This document shows positions 38,236-48,499 of a stretch of 64,000 nt of DNA, piece by piece. Location of the stretch: NCBI GenBank assembly GCA_030838475.1, contig JAUZFP010000100.1, positions 1 to 64,000 of the forward strand. The letters run 5' to 3'. Source of the stretch: Actinomycetota bacterium. GTDB taxonomy: Bacteria > Actinomycetota > Actinomycetes > Actinomycetales > Microbacteriaceae. The notes beneath the pieces were generated by a model. The model made no database searches. It worked only from the letters and a program-made list of their open reading frames with translations, and was not told the DNA's origin. The position numbers and the translations under genes were made by a program. Each line of letters begins with the position of its first letter. The stretch's first letter is position 1.

Positions 38236-41200
38236 GGACGATCGGAACCGTCGAAGGTGATCCGTCCACCACGGCGACGCAGCCACCCGATCAGCAGCGC
38301 GATCGCGATGAGCACGACAAGACCACCGATCGTGAACGGAACCCACACGGTTTGAGCGTGAGTCGTAGTCGGCTTGGCGTGAGGCGCGACGACCGAACTC
38401 ACCTTGAGCGGTCCCCCACCGGAGTCGGTGCCGGCACCGCCAAAGATCGACGGGATGTCCTTGCTCACCGTCACCGTTTCGGACACGGATGGCGTGACCA
38501 CCGGTGCGACACCGGCAAGCGCAGAACCAACTGCGGTGGTCGAAGCCGTGATGTAGCCGACCTGGTCGGCCGAGACGGCCACGGTGGCCGACTGGCCGGC
38601 TGCCAGTCCGGTCACTGTAATGAGCGTGCCCACCAGGGTGACTTGGCCCGCATCCACTGTGACCGTGTAGTCGGCAGTCTCCGAGAAGTTGGAAATCGTC
38701 GTCGTGAAGCCGGTTTCGGTCGAGACTGGCGTCGTCAGAACGGGAGCCGTACCGGGCAGTGGCATCGGGTTGCCGCCGATCTGCTGATAAGAGGTGCTGT
38801 GCCCGGCCTGAACCGCCTCGATGGAGACAGTTGCGACCTGGCCGATGTCGAGGCCGTCGACGGTCACAGTGCCATCCAGGAAGCTGAGGATGCCGACATC
38901 GCTCGAGACGAAGTAGGTGAACGCGGGGTCGTAGTTCAGAAGCGACACGCTAAAGCCGTTCGCAAACTGGGTCATGTCGCCGGTGCGCAGGTCGGCACCG
39001 GCGTTTAGAGCCGTACCGTCGACCGAGCTTGTAACGGTGGTGGCTCCCCGCGTGTACGAGGTGATCGTCAGCGTGGCGGTCTGGCCGGCATCGAGCCCGG
39101 TCACGGTAAAGCCGGCCAGCGAGAAGCTGCCCTCGCCAGCAGAGACGTCGTACCGGAAGCTTTGGAGGTCGCGCAGGTTGAGGAGCGGAACGAAGAAGCC
39201 GTCGTCGGTCCGGACTGGCGTTCCGAGGAGCGCGGCAACACCGGTATCGAGCGCGGTTCCGGTGACGTCGGCCTGGGCATCCGTGTGCCCGTCCTGCGTG
39301 GCCACGAGGGTGACCGTCGAGCTGTCACCGGGGGCGACGTTTACGACGGTGAGCGTGGTGCCGCTGAGCGTGACCTCGCCGTCGGTGGCGGTCGGCGTGT
39401 ACGTCACGCCATCCACCGGGTTCGTCAGTTCCACGGTGTAGCCGTCGGGCGTCCGCACGGGATCGCCGAACTCGGGCACGGTGCCGGCGAGAAGGGCCGA
39501 TCCCGTAACGGTGCCCTGCTCATCCGGAACCTCCGCGGCCTGCGCGGTGACTGTGACGGTCGCCTGCTGGCCCGCATCCAGACCGCTCACCGTGATGGTG
39601 TCGCCATCCAGAGCGGCGGTTCCATTGTCAGACGACACCGTGTACAGCGTGGAGGGGTCGTAACGCAGGATCGTTGTCGTGAAACCGTCGATGGTGGGCA
39701 CAGGAGTGCCGAAGGTCGGCACCTCGCCGACCGCGATGGGCGTGTACGGCAGCGAGGTCGTGGGCTGCCCGGATCCCCAGTCGTTCTCGGCGTACACCTT
39801 GAAGACGTAGGCGGTTCCGTTCGTCAGCCCGGTGACCATTGCGTTGGTGCCGGAGAAGACATCGCCGAACTGCGCGAAGACGGAGCCTCCGATGGGCGCG
39901 TACCAGACGGTGTAGCCCGTGGCCGGCTCATATCCGCCCTCGGCCGGACTCCAACTCAGGTCGACCTTGTGGTTACTCGGAACGCCGGTGAGGTCGCTGA
40001 CCGCGCCGGGAGCGCCCGGGGTCACCTCGAGACGAGGGGTCGAACGCGTCGTCGTGCCGGCCGCGTTGGTCGCCTCGACGGTGAGGTAGATCGGGGTGCC
40101 CTCCCACAGGTACAACTCGCAGGATGTCTCGCCCGCGGTGGAGCAGGAGTCGTACTGGTAACCCTGCACGGCCGACGACCACGCGGTGACGGTGTACTGG
40201 TAGATTTCCGAGCCATTGTCGTTGGGTGCGACCCAGCTCACATCGGCCAGGTAGTCGTCGACGATGGTTGCCGTGACCTTCGACCCGTCGGGGACATCCG
40301 GAATACCAAATGGCGTGCCGTCCGTCGGATCCGATGACGCTCCCGCGCCCGACGCGTTGTCCGCGCGCATTTGCACCGAGTACGTCGTCCCGTTGCTCAG
40401 TCCCGAGATGATGAGCGGGCTGTCGGTGGATGCGGTCGGCAGCCAGTCGATGCCGTTGAAGCTGTACTCGAAGCCCGTGATCGGCGTCGATCCGGGATCT
40501 CCCGGAGTGAAGTACACGGTGAGATACGTGTTCGACGCGGCGATCCCGTCGACGGTCGGAGCGCCCGGCTTTGCGAGCGGCACGACCGCTATGCGAGGCG
40601 CGGATGCCGCCCCTTCGCCCGCCGCGTTCGTTGCCGTCACCGAGACGAAGTACGCGATCCCGTTGGTGAGACCGGTGATGACGCAGCCCAGGTCGCTCGT
40701 GGTGCACGATCCGACAGCGGAACCGTTCGAGGACGACGACCACGCGGTCGCCGTGTAACCGGTCACCGGGGAACCGCCGTCGCTCGCTGGCGCGAGCCAT
40801 CCGACGGTCGCCTGACCGCCATCCGGCACCGCCGTGACGGCAAGCGGAGCGGTCGGAACGGTGCGGGGAGTCGCCGGACTGACTGCCGACTCGGCGCCGA
40901 CCCCGACGGCGTTGACCAGCCGCACCTGCACCGGATACGAGAGGCCATTGGTCAGCGAGCCGATCGAGAATGTGGTCTGGAGCGAGCCGACCGGGATCCA
41001 GCCGTTACCGATCGAGTACTCGACGCCGGTGACGCTCGAGCCGCCCGAGTTGCCTGCCGCGTAGGAGACGGATAGGCCGGAGTCCTGGGGCGTGACCGTG
41101 AAGGTCGGTGCGGACGGGGTCGTCATCGGGATGCCGTGCTGCGTCGATGACGCCGCTCCGGCACCTGCCGAGCTGAGCTGGCGCAGCGCGATCGAATAGC

Positions 41201-43949
41201 TCACCCCATTGGCGAGCGGCAGGGGTGATCCCGACTGGTGCGAGATCGTGAGCGGAGGGTTGCTGCCGGAGGCCGCGGCCCAGGTGAGGCCGCCGTCGGT
41301 GCTGTACTGCCAGCCGATAATCGGCGCACCGCCCGGCGTGGTCGGCAACGCGGCGACAGAGAGCGACGCGTCGCCCGAGGTGATACCCGTGATGATCGGC
41401 GCGCTCGGCGGCGACGCAGGCACCCCGTTGATGGCCGCCGAGGGTGCACCGACTCCGACACCGTTCACGGCGCGAACCTGAACGCCGTAGGTGATTCCGT
41501 TGGTGAGACCCGAAATGGTGAACGTCTCGGCGAGAGTGCCAGTGGTCACCCATGCGCCGGTCCCGAGTCGGTACTGGTACGACGTGATCGGGGACCCACC
41601 GTTGGACGCCGAGGCAAAGTGAGCGCGAAGGGCGTTCGGGAGCGACGTGACGCTGAGGAGGGTCGGCGCGGCGGGAACGGTGCGGGCGATCCCGAGGGCC
41701 ACGCCGGATGACGTGCCCGAGCCGATCGCGTTCACGGCGCGAACCTCGACCGAGTAGGTCGTGCCATTGACGAGAGTGGTGGTGCCGTCGGTCGACAGCG
41801 TCGTGATGGCGAGCGGGCTGTCGGTCGTGCCGGTCGTCCGCGTGCGCCAGGTGACGCCACCGTCGGTGGAGTATTCGTAGCCCGTGATCGGCGTGCCGCC
41901 GTCGGAGGTCGGCGCGGTGAAGCTCGCGTCGAGCTCCTGATTGGAGCCGGCGACCGATCCCGCGAGCAGGGCCGGAGCGCCGGGAGTCGTCACCGGAGTC
42001 GCGAGGACGGGATCGGATGCGTCACCCGCACCGATCGCGTTCCTGGCCCGAAGGCTGACCTGGTAGGTGGTGCCGTTCGTGAGACCCGTGAGCGAGAGCG
42101 GCGACGAGGTGTCGGTCGCGGCCGTCCAGACGCCATTGAGCGTGAGCTGGTAGTCGTACCCGGTAATGCCGAGACCACCGTTGCTTCCGGCGGTAAACGG
42201 CACGCTCAGTGTGCCGTCGCCGACCGTGATGGTGCCGATGGTGGGCGCGCTGGGCGCCGCCGGTGTGGCGAACGTAGCTGGCGCCGATACCGCCCCATCA
42301 CCCGCCGCGGACTTCCCCCGGATGCTCAGGATGAAGCTGGTGCCGTTGTCGAGTCCCGAGATGGTGAAGGGACTCGTGAGCGTGCTCGCGGTCATCCACT
42401 CGCCGCCGTCGAGCTGATAGTCATAGCCCGTAATCAGGCTGCCACCAGCATTTCCTGCACTGAACGAGACGGTTGCCGTTCCGATTCCGGTGGTCACTCC
42501 CGTGATCGTGGGAGCACCCGGAATTGCCACCGGCGTGTTCGAGAGCGAGTTGGATGGGTCGCCGGATCCGATGGCGTTGACCGCCCGCACGACCACCGAG
42601 TAGCTGGTGCCGTTCGTCAGGCCGCTGATCGTCGCGGGCGAGTCCATGCCGGCCGCGACCCAGGCGCCGCCGTCGAGCTGGTACTGGTAACCCGTCACCG
42701 GCGAGGTCGCCGTCACGGTGCTGAAAGTCGCGATCAGCGTGCCATCCGACGCAGTCAGGCTGCTGAGGGTGGGAGCGGACGGCGCGGTGCTGGGCGTGAC
42801 AATGCTCGAGGCATCCGACCAGTCCGACGTGCCGAACGCGTTGATCGCGGCAACGCGGAAGACGTAGTCGGTGTCGTCCGTCAGCCCGGTCACGATTGCC
42901 GAGGTGATGCTCGAGGTGGTGTCCGCGAAGTCCTGCCACTCGGGAGAATCGCCGGCAACCGCGTACTGGATCGCGTAGTCAGTGACCGCCGAGCCACCCG
43001 TGCTGAGCGGGGCGAGCCAGCTGACCGCGGCCGAGCCATCCGCAGCCGTTCCGGACACTCCGGTCGGCACGCCGGGCGCGCTCGTGTCGTAGGTGATCGT
43101 GACGGAACCGTCGGCATCGTTACCGTCGTACCACTGGTAGACGGACGAACCCGCAGTAAGACCGGTCGCGTCGTTGGCTCCCGGCGATCCGCCGTAGCCG
43201 AAATACTCGGTGCTGTAGTCGGCGCCGTAGGCGACCTCACCCGGGGCGCCACCGATTGCGCCGCCACCACCGGCACCCGAGGCACCGCCGTCACAACGAA
43301 TTCCGTCGACGCACACCGAAACCGTGTTGATGCCGTTCTGTCCAACACCGGTGGTCGGGTCATCCGCGGCCGTGAAAGTGGCCGCGCCCGGCCGACCCTG
43401 GGTCGGTTCGAACTGGCCGCTTCCGCCACCACCGCCACCACCACCGGCAACGATCGTCTGGTCGCCCACCCGCAGAACGGTTGCCGCGCCACCGCCGGCG
43501 CCACCGCCCGAGTCACCCTCTGGGCCGGCGATACCACCCGTGCCGCCGCCGTATCCGGGGATCGGGTTGTCGCCGCCCGTGCCGCCCGCCGCGTTGGGTT
43601 CCGTGTTCTGGCCGTCAAATCCGCCGTGGCCAACGCCGATTGTGATGACCTCGCCGGGGGTAACCGCAATCGTTCCGGTGACCGCGCCGCGGTAGCCACC
43701 CGGGAGCGGACCGACGCTATCCCAACCGCCGATACCGCCCTGGGCGCCCAGCATCGACACGGTGAGCTGCGTGATCCCGTCCGGAACGGTGAGCGTCTGG
43801 ACCGAGTCGGAGTAGCCGAACGTCAGGCTGGTCTTGTCCGCGCTCGCGGACAGAATCCCGGGCGCGGCGACAATTGCGAGCGCCGTGACGAGGGCGCCGA
43901 TGATGATGGCGGCGAGCGTGCGACGGCGTGGTGTGGTTGTTGCGGACAT
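38232..43949 (-). CDS. Giant surface protein: signal peptide, Gly-rich domain, FN3 array, second C-terminal repeat array, TM anchor
   Basis: 1905 aa; repeated PxAPTxxxVT..GYxYxLDGG..ISGLTNGTxYxVxVRAVNAIGxG FN3 units; Gly-rich AGGGGGGGGSGQ near N-terminus; C-terminal WVPFTIGGLVVLIAIALLIGWLRRRGGR. Confidence 0.9.
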   Translation of the reverse strand: MSATTTPRRRTLAAIIIGALVTALAIVAAPGILSASADKTSLTFGYSDSVQTLTVPDGITQLTVSMLGAQGGIGGWDSVGPLPGGYRGAVTGTIAVTPGEVITIGVGHGGFDGQNTEPNAAGGTGGDNPIPGYGGGTGGIAGPEGDSGGGAGGGAATVLRVGDQTIVAGGGGGGGGSGQFEPTQGRPGAATFTAADDPTTGVGQNGINTVSVCVDGIRCDGGASGAGGGGAIGGAPGEVAYGADYSTEYFGYGGSPGANDATGLTAGSSVYQWYDGNDADGSVTITYDTSAPGVPTGVSGTAADGSAAVSWLAPLSTGGSAVTDYAIQYAVAGDSPEWQDFADTTSSITSAIVTGLTDDTDYVFRVAAINAFGTSDWSDASSIVTPSTAPSAPTLSSLTASDGTLIATFSTVTATSPVTGYQYQLDGGAWVAAGMDSPATISGLTNGTSYSVVVRAVNAIGSGDPSNSLSNTPVAIPGAPTITGVTTGIGTATVSFSAGNAGGSLITGYDYQLDGGEWMTASTLTSPFTISGLDNGTSFILSIRGKSAAGDGAVSAPATFATPAAPSAPTIGTITVGDGTLSVPFTAGSNGGLGITGYDYQLTLNGVWTAATDTSSPLSLTGLTNGTTYQVSLRARNAIGAGDASDPVLATPVTTPGAPALLAGSVAGSNQELDASFTAPTSDGGTPITGYEYSTDGGVTWRTRTTGTTDSPLAITTLSTDGTTTLVNGTTYSVEVRAVNAIGSGTSSGVALGIARTVPAAPTLLSVTSLPNALRAHFASASNGGSPITSYQYRLGTGAWVTTGTLAETFTISGLTNGITYGVQVRAVNGVGVGAPSAAINGVPASPPSAPIITGITSGDASLSVAALPTTPGGAPIIGWQYSTDGGLTWAAASGSNPPLTISHQSGSPLPLANGVSYSIALRQLSSAGAGAASSTQHGIPMTTPSAPTFTVTPQDSGLSVSYAAGNSGGSSVTGVEYSIGNGWIPVGSLQTTFSIGSLTNGLSYPVQVRLVNAVGVGAESAVSPATPRTVPTAPLAVTAVPDGGQATVGWLAPASDGGSPVTGYTATAWSSSSNGSAVGSCTTSDLGCVITGLTNGIAYFVSVTATNAAGEGAASAPRIAVVPLAKPGAPTVDGIAASNTYLTVYFTPGDPGSTPITGFEYSFNGIDWLPTASTDSPLIISGLSNGTTYSVQMRADNASGAGASSDPTDGTPFGIPDVPDGSKVTATIVDDYLADVSWVAPNDNGSEIYQYTVTAWSSAVQGYQYDSCSTAGETSCELYLWEGTPIYLTVEATNAAGTTTRSTPRLEVTPGAPGAVSDLTGVPSNHKVDLSWSPAEGGYEPATGYTVWYAPIGGSVFAQFGDVFSGTNAMVTGLTNGTAYVFKVYAENDWGSGQPTTSLPYTPIAVGEVPTFGTPVPTIDGFTTTILRYDPSTLYTVSSDNGTAALDGDTITVSGLDAGQQATVTVTAQAAEVPDEQGTVTGSALLAGTVPEFGDPVRTPDGYTVELTNPVDGVTYTPTATDGEVTLSGTTLTVVNVAPGDSSTVTLVATQDGHTDAQADVTGTALDTGVAALLGTPVRTDDGFFVPLLNLRDLQSFRYDVSAGEGSFSLAGFTVTGLDAGQTATLTITSYTRGATTVTSSVDGTALNAGADLRTGDMTQFANGFSVSLLNYDPAFTYFVSSDVGILSFLDGTVTVDGLDIGQVATVSIEAVQAGHSTSYQQIGGNPMPLPGTAPVLTTPVSTETGFTTTISNFSETADYTVTVDAGQVTLVGTLITVTGLAAGQSATVAVSADQVGYITASTTAVGSALAGVAPVVTPSVSETVTVSKDIPSIFGGAGTDSGGGPLKVSSVVAPHAKPTTTHAQTVWVPFTIGGLVVLIAIALLIGWLRRRGGRITFDGSDRP

Positions 43950-44110
43950 CGGAGTGCATCCCTAGTGCACATGCCGACCGCGAGAATCCCTAGTGAAACG
44001 CATCGGATGGCAGGCCGACTTCCCGGTCGACTGCGTGCTTATGTCCACTGTGGACCGGACGGTACACCCGCGCGCCCCCCAGAGGGAGTCGCCCCTGTTT
44101 GGGGAAACTA

Positions 44111-44171
44111 CGCTGCAGTTTGTTGACCGCGCACGGGTTACAGGGGCCGCGCGGTCAACTAAGTGCAGCGG
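44111..44171. terminator. Large two-part stem-loop immediately 3' of mfd
   Basis: CGCTGCA (44111-44117)/TGCAGCG (44165-44171) outside GTTGACCGCGC (44122-44132)/GCGCGGTCAAC (44149-44159). Confidence 0.55.
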
Positions 44172-44173
44172 TG

Positions 44174-47100
44174 TTAGTCGGCGACGGCCGCCTCGACGGG
44201 CGCGGGGAAGATGGCGGCGAGGAGGGTCGCGGTCCAGTCGATGAGGTCGGAGTCGGCCAGGGACTCGCCATTGACTCGCGGCATCGGCACGCTCACGGCG
44301 TTCGCCGCGGCGAAGTACTTCGCGCCCGGGTACATTCGCTGCAGTCGGATCTGCACAGAGTCGGCGAGGGCCGCCGGCGCGACGCGCAGGTTCGTCCCCA
44401 TCGCGACGACCTCGGAGAGGCCGGCCTTCACCGCCGCACGGCGCAGACGGGAGACGGCGATCAGATTCACGACCTGGGCGGGCGGGTCGCCGTAGCGGTC
44501 GGCAAGTTCATCCCGAACCTCGTCGATCTGGGTGTCGGTCGAGGTCGGCGCCGATGCCGTCGACAGCTTCTGGTACGCCTCGAGTCGAAGCCGCTCACTC
44601 TCGACATACTCCTCGGGGATGTGCGCATCCACCGGCAGCTCGAGCCGCAGCTCGGTCTGGCCCTCGGCGACGTCGCCACGGAATGCGGACACGGCCTCGC
44701 CGATCATCCGCAGGTAGAGGTCGAAGCCGACGCCGGCGATGTGGCCGGACTGTTCGCCGCCGAGCAGGTTGCCTGCGCCGCGGATCTCGAGGTCTTTCAG
44801 CGCGATCTGGATGCCCGACCCGAGGTCATTGTTGGCGGCGATGGTCGACAGCCGATCGAGCGCCGTCTCGGACAGCGGCTTCATCTCGTCATAGAGGAAG
44901 TACGCGTAGGCGCGCTCGCGCCCACGACCGACGCGTCCGCGCAGCTGGTGGAGCTGCGACAGTCCGTACTTGTCGGCGCGGTCGATGATCAGGGTATTCG
45001 CGTTCGCGATGTCGAGGCCGGTCTCGATGATGGTCGTCGACACCAGTACGTCGAACTTGCGCTCCCAGAAGTCGACCATGACCTGCTCGAGCACGTGCTC
45101 GGGCAGCTGGCCGTGGGCGACCGCGATGCGCGCCTCGGGCACGATCTCGGCAAGCTCGGACGCGATCCGGTTGATGGATGAGACCCGGTTGTGCACGTAG
45201 AAGACCTGGCCCTCGCGCAGCAGTTCGCGCCGGATTGCGGCGCCCACCTGCTTGTCGGAGTACGGCCCCACGAAGGTCAGGATCGGGTGCCGGTCCTCCG
45301 GAGGCGTGGCCAGGGTCGACATCTCGCGGATGCCCGTGACCGCCATCTCGAGCGTCCGCGGGATCGGGGTTGCCGACATCGCGAGGATGTCGACGTTGGT
45401 CTTCAGCTTCTTGAGGGCATCCTTGTGTTCGACACCGAAGCGCTGCTCCTCGTCGATCACGACGAGGCCGAGGTCCTTGAAGGCGATCGTCTGGCCCAGG
45501 ATGCGGTGGGTTCCGATGACCATGTCGACGCTGCCGTCGGCGAGTCCGTCGATCGCCTCCTTGGCTTCCTTGTCGGTCTGGAAACGGGATAGCGGGCGCA
45601 GGTGCACGGGGAATCCGGCGAACCGCTCGGTAAATGTCTCCATGTGCTGCTTCACGAGCAGCGTCGTGGGAACGATCATCGCGACCTGCTTGCCATCCTG
45701 AATCGCCTTGAACGCGGCACGCACCGCGACCTCGGTCTTGCCGTAGCCGACGTCGCCGGAGAGGAGCCGGTCCATCGGGATGGGAGACTCCATGTCGCGC
45801 TTGACCTCGTCGATGGTGGTCAGCTGGTCGGGGGTCTCGACGAATGGGAACGCCTCCTCGAGCTCCTTCTGCCATGGGGTGTCGGGCGGGAAGGCGTGAC
45901 CGCGGGATGCCATGCGTGCCGAGTAGAGCTTGACGAGCTCGACCGCGATGTCGCGAACGGCACGACGCGCCTTGCCCTTCGCCGCCGCCCAGTCGCTTCC
46001 ACCCATCTTGCTGAGGGATGGCGCCTCGCCGCCGACATAACGGGTGAGCAAGTCGAGCTGGTCCGTCGGGACGTAGAGCTTGTCGCCGGGGTAGCCGCGC
46101 TTGTTGGGTGCGTACTCGATGAGCAGGAACTCGCGAGTCGACTTCACCGGATTGCGACCGCCGCTCGACACTTCGCGCTGGGTAAGCTCGACGAACTTTC
46201 CGATGCCGTGCGTCTGGTGCACGACGAAGTCGCCGGCCTTCAGCTGAAGCGGGTCGACCACATTCTTGCGCTGACTCGCGAGGCGCTTGACCTGGCGGGT
46301 GTCGTATCCGGCGGTACGTCCATAGAACTCGGACTCGCTGAGGACGGCGAGCTTGATCTCGGGGACCTCGAAGCCCGCCTCGACGTCGGCCTGCACGAGG
46401 TAGGCGACGCCACCCTCGAGCTCGGCAGGCAGGGTCTCAACGATTCGCCCGGCGACCTCATGCTCGCCCAGCACATCCGCGGCCCGCTCGACGAGGCCGA
46501 TGCCGAGGGCGGCGATGGCGACGGTCCAGCCATCCCTGGTCAGTTCCTTGACGTGCTCGATCGCGCCGGTCAGCTGCCCGGCGAAACTCGGGACGGGGAT
46601 CGCGTCGATCCGGATGTAGTCGCCGGCGCCCTCGATTGCCTCCAGCGCCTCCGCGACGGCTTCGTCTTCGATCTGTGTAGTTGGTTGAGTAGCACGACGC
46701 GAAGCGCCGGGCGTATCGAAACCCTCGCTCGCACCTGAGTCGAACGTCGACAGCGTCCACCAGGCGCGGTTCCCCGCGCTCAGCCTGAGCGCGCCAAGCG
46801 TAAGAAAGTCGCCGGCGTCCAGATCGATGGGCGCCTCGGCGCCAGCGGTCGCAGCGCTCCACGCGGCGGCGAGAAACTCGCGGTTGGTCTCGAGCAGGCT
46901 GACCGCTCGCGTCGAAACCCGCTCGGGCGAGAGGACGGCGATCGCGGCATCCTTCGGCAGGTAGTCCGTCAGCGGTACCAGCTTGTCGACGAGAACGGGG
47001 GCGAGCGACTCCATGCCCTCGACGGGGATTCCTTCGGAGATCTTGGCGAGCATCCCGGCGATGCTCGGGAACTCGTGCTGCATCTCCTTCGCCCGCTGCC

Positions 47101-47821
47101 GCACCGTCTCGCTGAGCAACATTTCCCGGCTCGCCGGGAAATCGGTAGCACTGAGCGGGTCGCCGATGCTGCGTTGATCGGCGACGGAGAAGTAGCGGAG
47201 CTGTTCGACCTCGTCCCCGAAGAATTCGATCCGAACCGGATGCTCCGCGATGGGCGAGAACACGTCGAGGATGCCGCCGCGAACTGCGAACTCGCCGCGC
47301 CGCGTGACCATATCGACGCGCGAGTAGGCGAGGTCGATGAGCTGGCGGCCGATCGCGGTGAGGTCGTAGCCGCGGCCGCCGGCCGTCAGGCTGATCGGCT
47401 CGAGATCGGTGAGGTTGTCGGCGAGGGGCTGGAGCGCGGCGCGCACGGAGGCGACAAGGATGAGGGAGCCAGCGGGCGAGGCCTGCCACGCCTTGAGCCG
47501 TCGCAGCGCGTCAATCCGCTTCCCGACCGTCTCCGCGCTGGGGCTCAGCCGCTCGTGCGGCAGCGTCTCCCAGGCCGGAAACTCGATGATCTCGGCATCC
47601 GTCACGCTCGCGAGGGCAGCGGCCAGTCCCTCGGATTCGCGGCTCGTCGCGGTGATCGCGAGCAGCACCTGCGGTCCCCCACGGCGCGTCAGGAGACCGG
47701 CAAGCAGTGGTGCACGAAGCCCATCGACGAGCGAGAAATCGGCGCTCCGGGATGCGTGCGAAAGTGCGTTCTCGAAAGTTTGGGCGCGCGAAAGCCCCCC
47801 GATTAACTGTTCGAGTACCAC
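44174..47821 (-). CDS. mfd: Transcription-repair coupling factor
   Basis: RID FVVHQTHGIGKFVEL, RLLSGDVGYGKTEVAVRAAFKAI, DMVIGTHRI, VVIDEEQRFGVEHKD, RGRVGRGRERAYAYFLY. Confidence 0.97.
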   Translation of the reverse strand: MVLEQLIGGLSRAQTFENALSHASRSADFSLVDGLRAPLLAGLLTRRGGPQVLLAITATSRESEGLAAALASVTDAEIIEFPAWETLPHERLSPSAETVGKRIDALRRLKAWQASPAGSLILVASVRAALQPLADNLTDLEPISLTAGGRGYDLTAIGRQLIDLAYSRVDMVTRRGEFAVRGGILDVFSPIAEHPVRIEFFGDEVEQLRYFSVADQRSIGDPLSATDFPASREMLLSETVRQRAKEMQHEFPSIAGMLAKISEGIPVEGMESLAPVLVDKLVPLTDYLPKDAAIAVLSPERVSTRAVSLLETNREFLAAAWSAATAGAEAPIDLDAGDFLTLGALRLSAGNRAWWTLSTFDSGASEGFDTPGASRRATQPTTQIEDEAVAEALEAIEGAGDYIRIDAIPVPSFAGQLTGAIEHVKELTRDGWTVAIAALGIGLVERAADVLGEHEVAGRIVETLPAELEGGVAYLVQADVEAGFEVPEIKLAVLSESEFYGRTAGYDTRQVKRLASQRKNVVDPLQLKAGDFVVHQTHGIGKFVELTQREVSSGGRNPVKSTREFLLIEYAPNKRGYPGDKLYVPTDQLDLLTRYVGGEAPSLSKMGGSDWAAAKGKARRAVRDIAVELVKLYSARMASRGHAFPPDTPWQKELEEAFPFVETPDQLTTIDEVKRDMESPIPMDRLLSGDVGYGKTEVAVRAAFKAIQDGKQVAMIVPTTLLVKQHMETFTERFAGFPVHLRPLSRFQTDKEAKEAIDGLADGSVDMVIGTHRILGQTIAFKDLGLVVIDEEQRFGVEHKDALKKLKTNVDILAMSATPIPRTLEMAVTGIREMSTLATPPEDRHPILTFVGPYSDKQVGAAIRRELLREGQVFYVHNRVSSINRIASELAEIVPEARIAVAHGQLPEHVLEQVMVDFWERKFDVLVSTTIIETGLDIANANTLIIDRADKYGLSQLHQLRGRVGRGRERAYAYFLYDEMKPLSETALDRLSTIAANNDLGSGIQIALKDLEIRGAGNLLGGEQSGHIAGVGFDLYLRMIGEAVSAFRGDVAEGQTELRLELPVDAHIPEEYVESERLRLEAYQKLSTASAPTSTDTQIDEVRDELADRYGDPPAQVVNLIAVSRLRRAAVKAGLSEVVAMGTNLRVAPAALADSVQIRLQRMYPGAKYFAAANAVSVPMPRVNGESLADSDLIDWTATLLAAIFPAPVEAAVAD
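46683..46728. repeat. REP-like element copy inside mfd, read in frame
   Basis: ggttgagtagcacgacgcgaagcgccgggcgtatcgaaaccctcgc; same family as 27230-27270 and 36996-37043. Confidence 0.9.
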
Positions 47822-47887
47822 CCTCCCAGTCTAGGTGGCGGCTCCGACGGTCACCTTCGATCGACGCTGGAGGTCGAGCCGCCCCAT

Positions 47888-48436
47888 TTAGTTGTCGGGT
47901 TCGACAGAGTCCGCGGGCGGATACATCGTCGAAATCTGCTGTTGGAGCTCGACGATCTTCGGTATGCGGCGACGAGTGGTGACGGTCAGGGCCGCCCCCA
48001 TGGCGGCGACCAGCGCGGCGAGGACAAAATTCGCCCAGTCGATCTTGAGCGACAGGAACGCAGTGACGACCAAGAGAAGGGTAACGAGGCCAAAGAAGAT
48101 CGGAGTTGAGATCTGAGATCGCTGGAGCGCCGCGCGACGCGACTCGAGTTTCTGGGTCCACGTCGTGGGATTGAAAAGCGGTGGCAACTCGCCGGTTCGA
48201 ATCGCCGTGTTCATCGCGATCATTACTTCGGCGCCGCCCGCGCGCTTGCGCGCTGAAAGCGTGATCGCGGTCATGAACAGCCCGAACAGGGCGCCACTGA
48301 GTGCGAGCGCTATCACGCTGACGCGGGCACCCGCAGCGAGTTCGAGCAGACCAAATAGTGCGGCCCACAGGAGCGCGTTGATGAAAAACAATTCGGGACC
48401 AGATCGCCGCGCCATCCAGGTTCGGATCGCGGTCAT
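47888..48436 (-). CDS. Hypothetical membrane protein
   Basis: 182 aa with TM pairs (LFFINALLWAALFGLLELAAGARVSVIALALSGALFGLFMTAI; FFGLVTLLLVVTAFLSLK). Confidence 0.7.
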   Translation of the reverse strand: MTAIRTWMARRSGPELFFINALLWAALFGLLELAAGARVSVIALALSGALFGLFMTAITLSARKRAGGAEVMIAMNTAIRTGELPPLFNPTTWTQKLESRRAALQRSQISTPIFFGLVTLLLVVTAFLSLKIDWANFVLAALVAAMGAALTVTTRRRIPKIVELQQQISTMYPPADSVEPDN

Positions 48437-48499
48437 GCCTGCTCCTTCATTGGCGGTTCACGCAAACCTATCGCCTCGCGGCCATCACATCGACAACGG

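Noticed and set aside
39162-40337. 391-aa plus-strand ORF within the FN3 gene
   Set aside because: Antisense to a well-supported repeat protein; Arg-rich shadow frame
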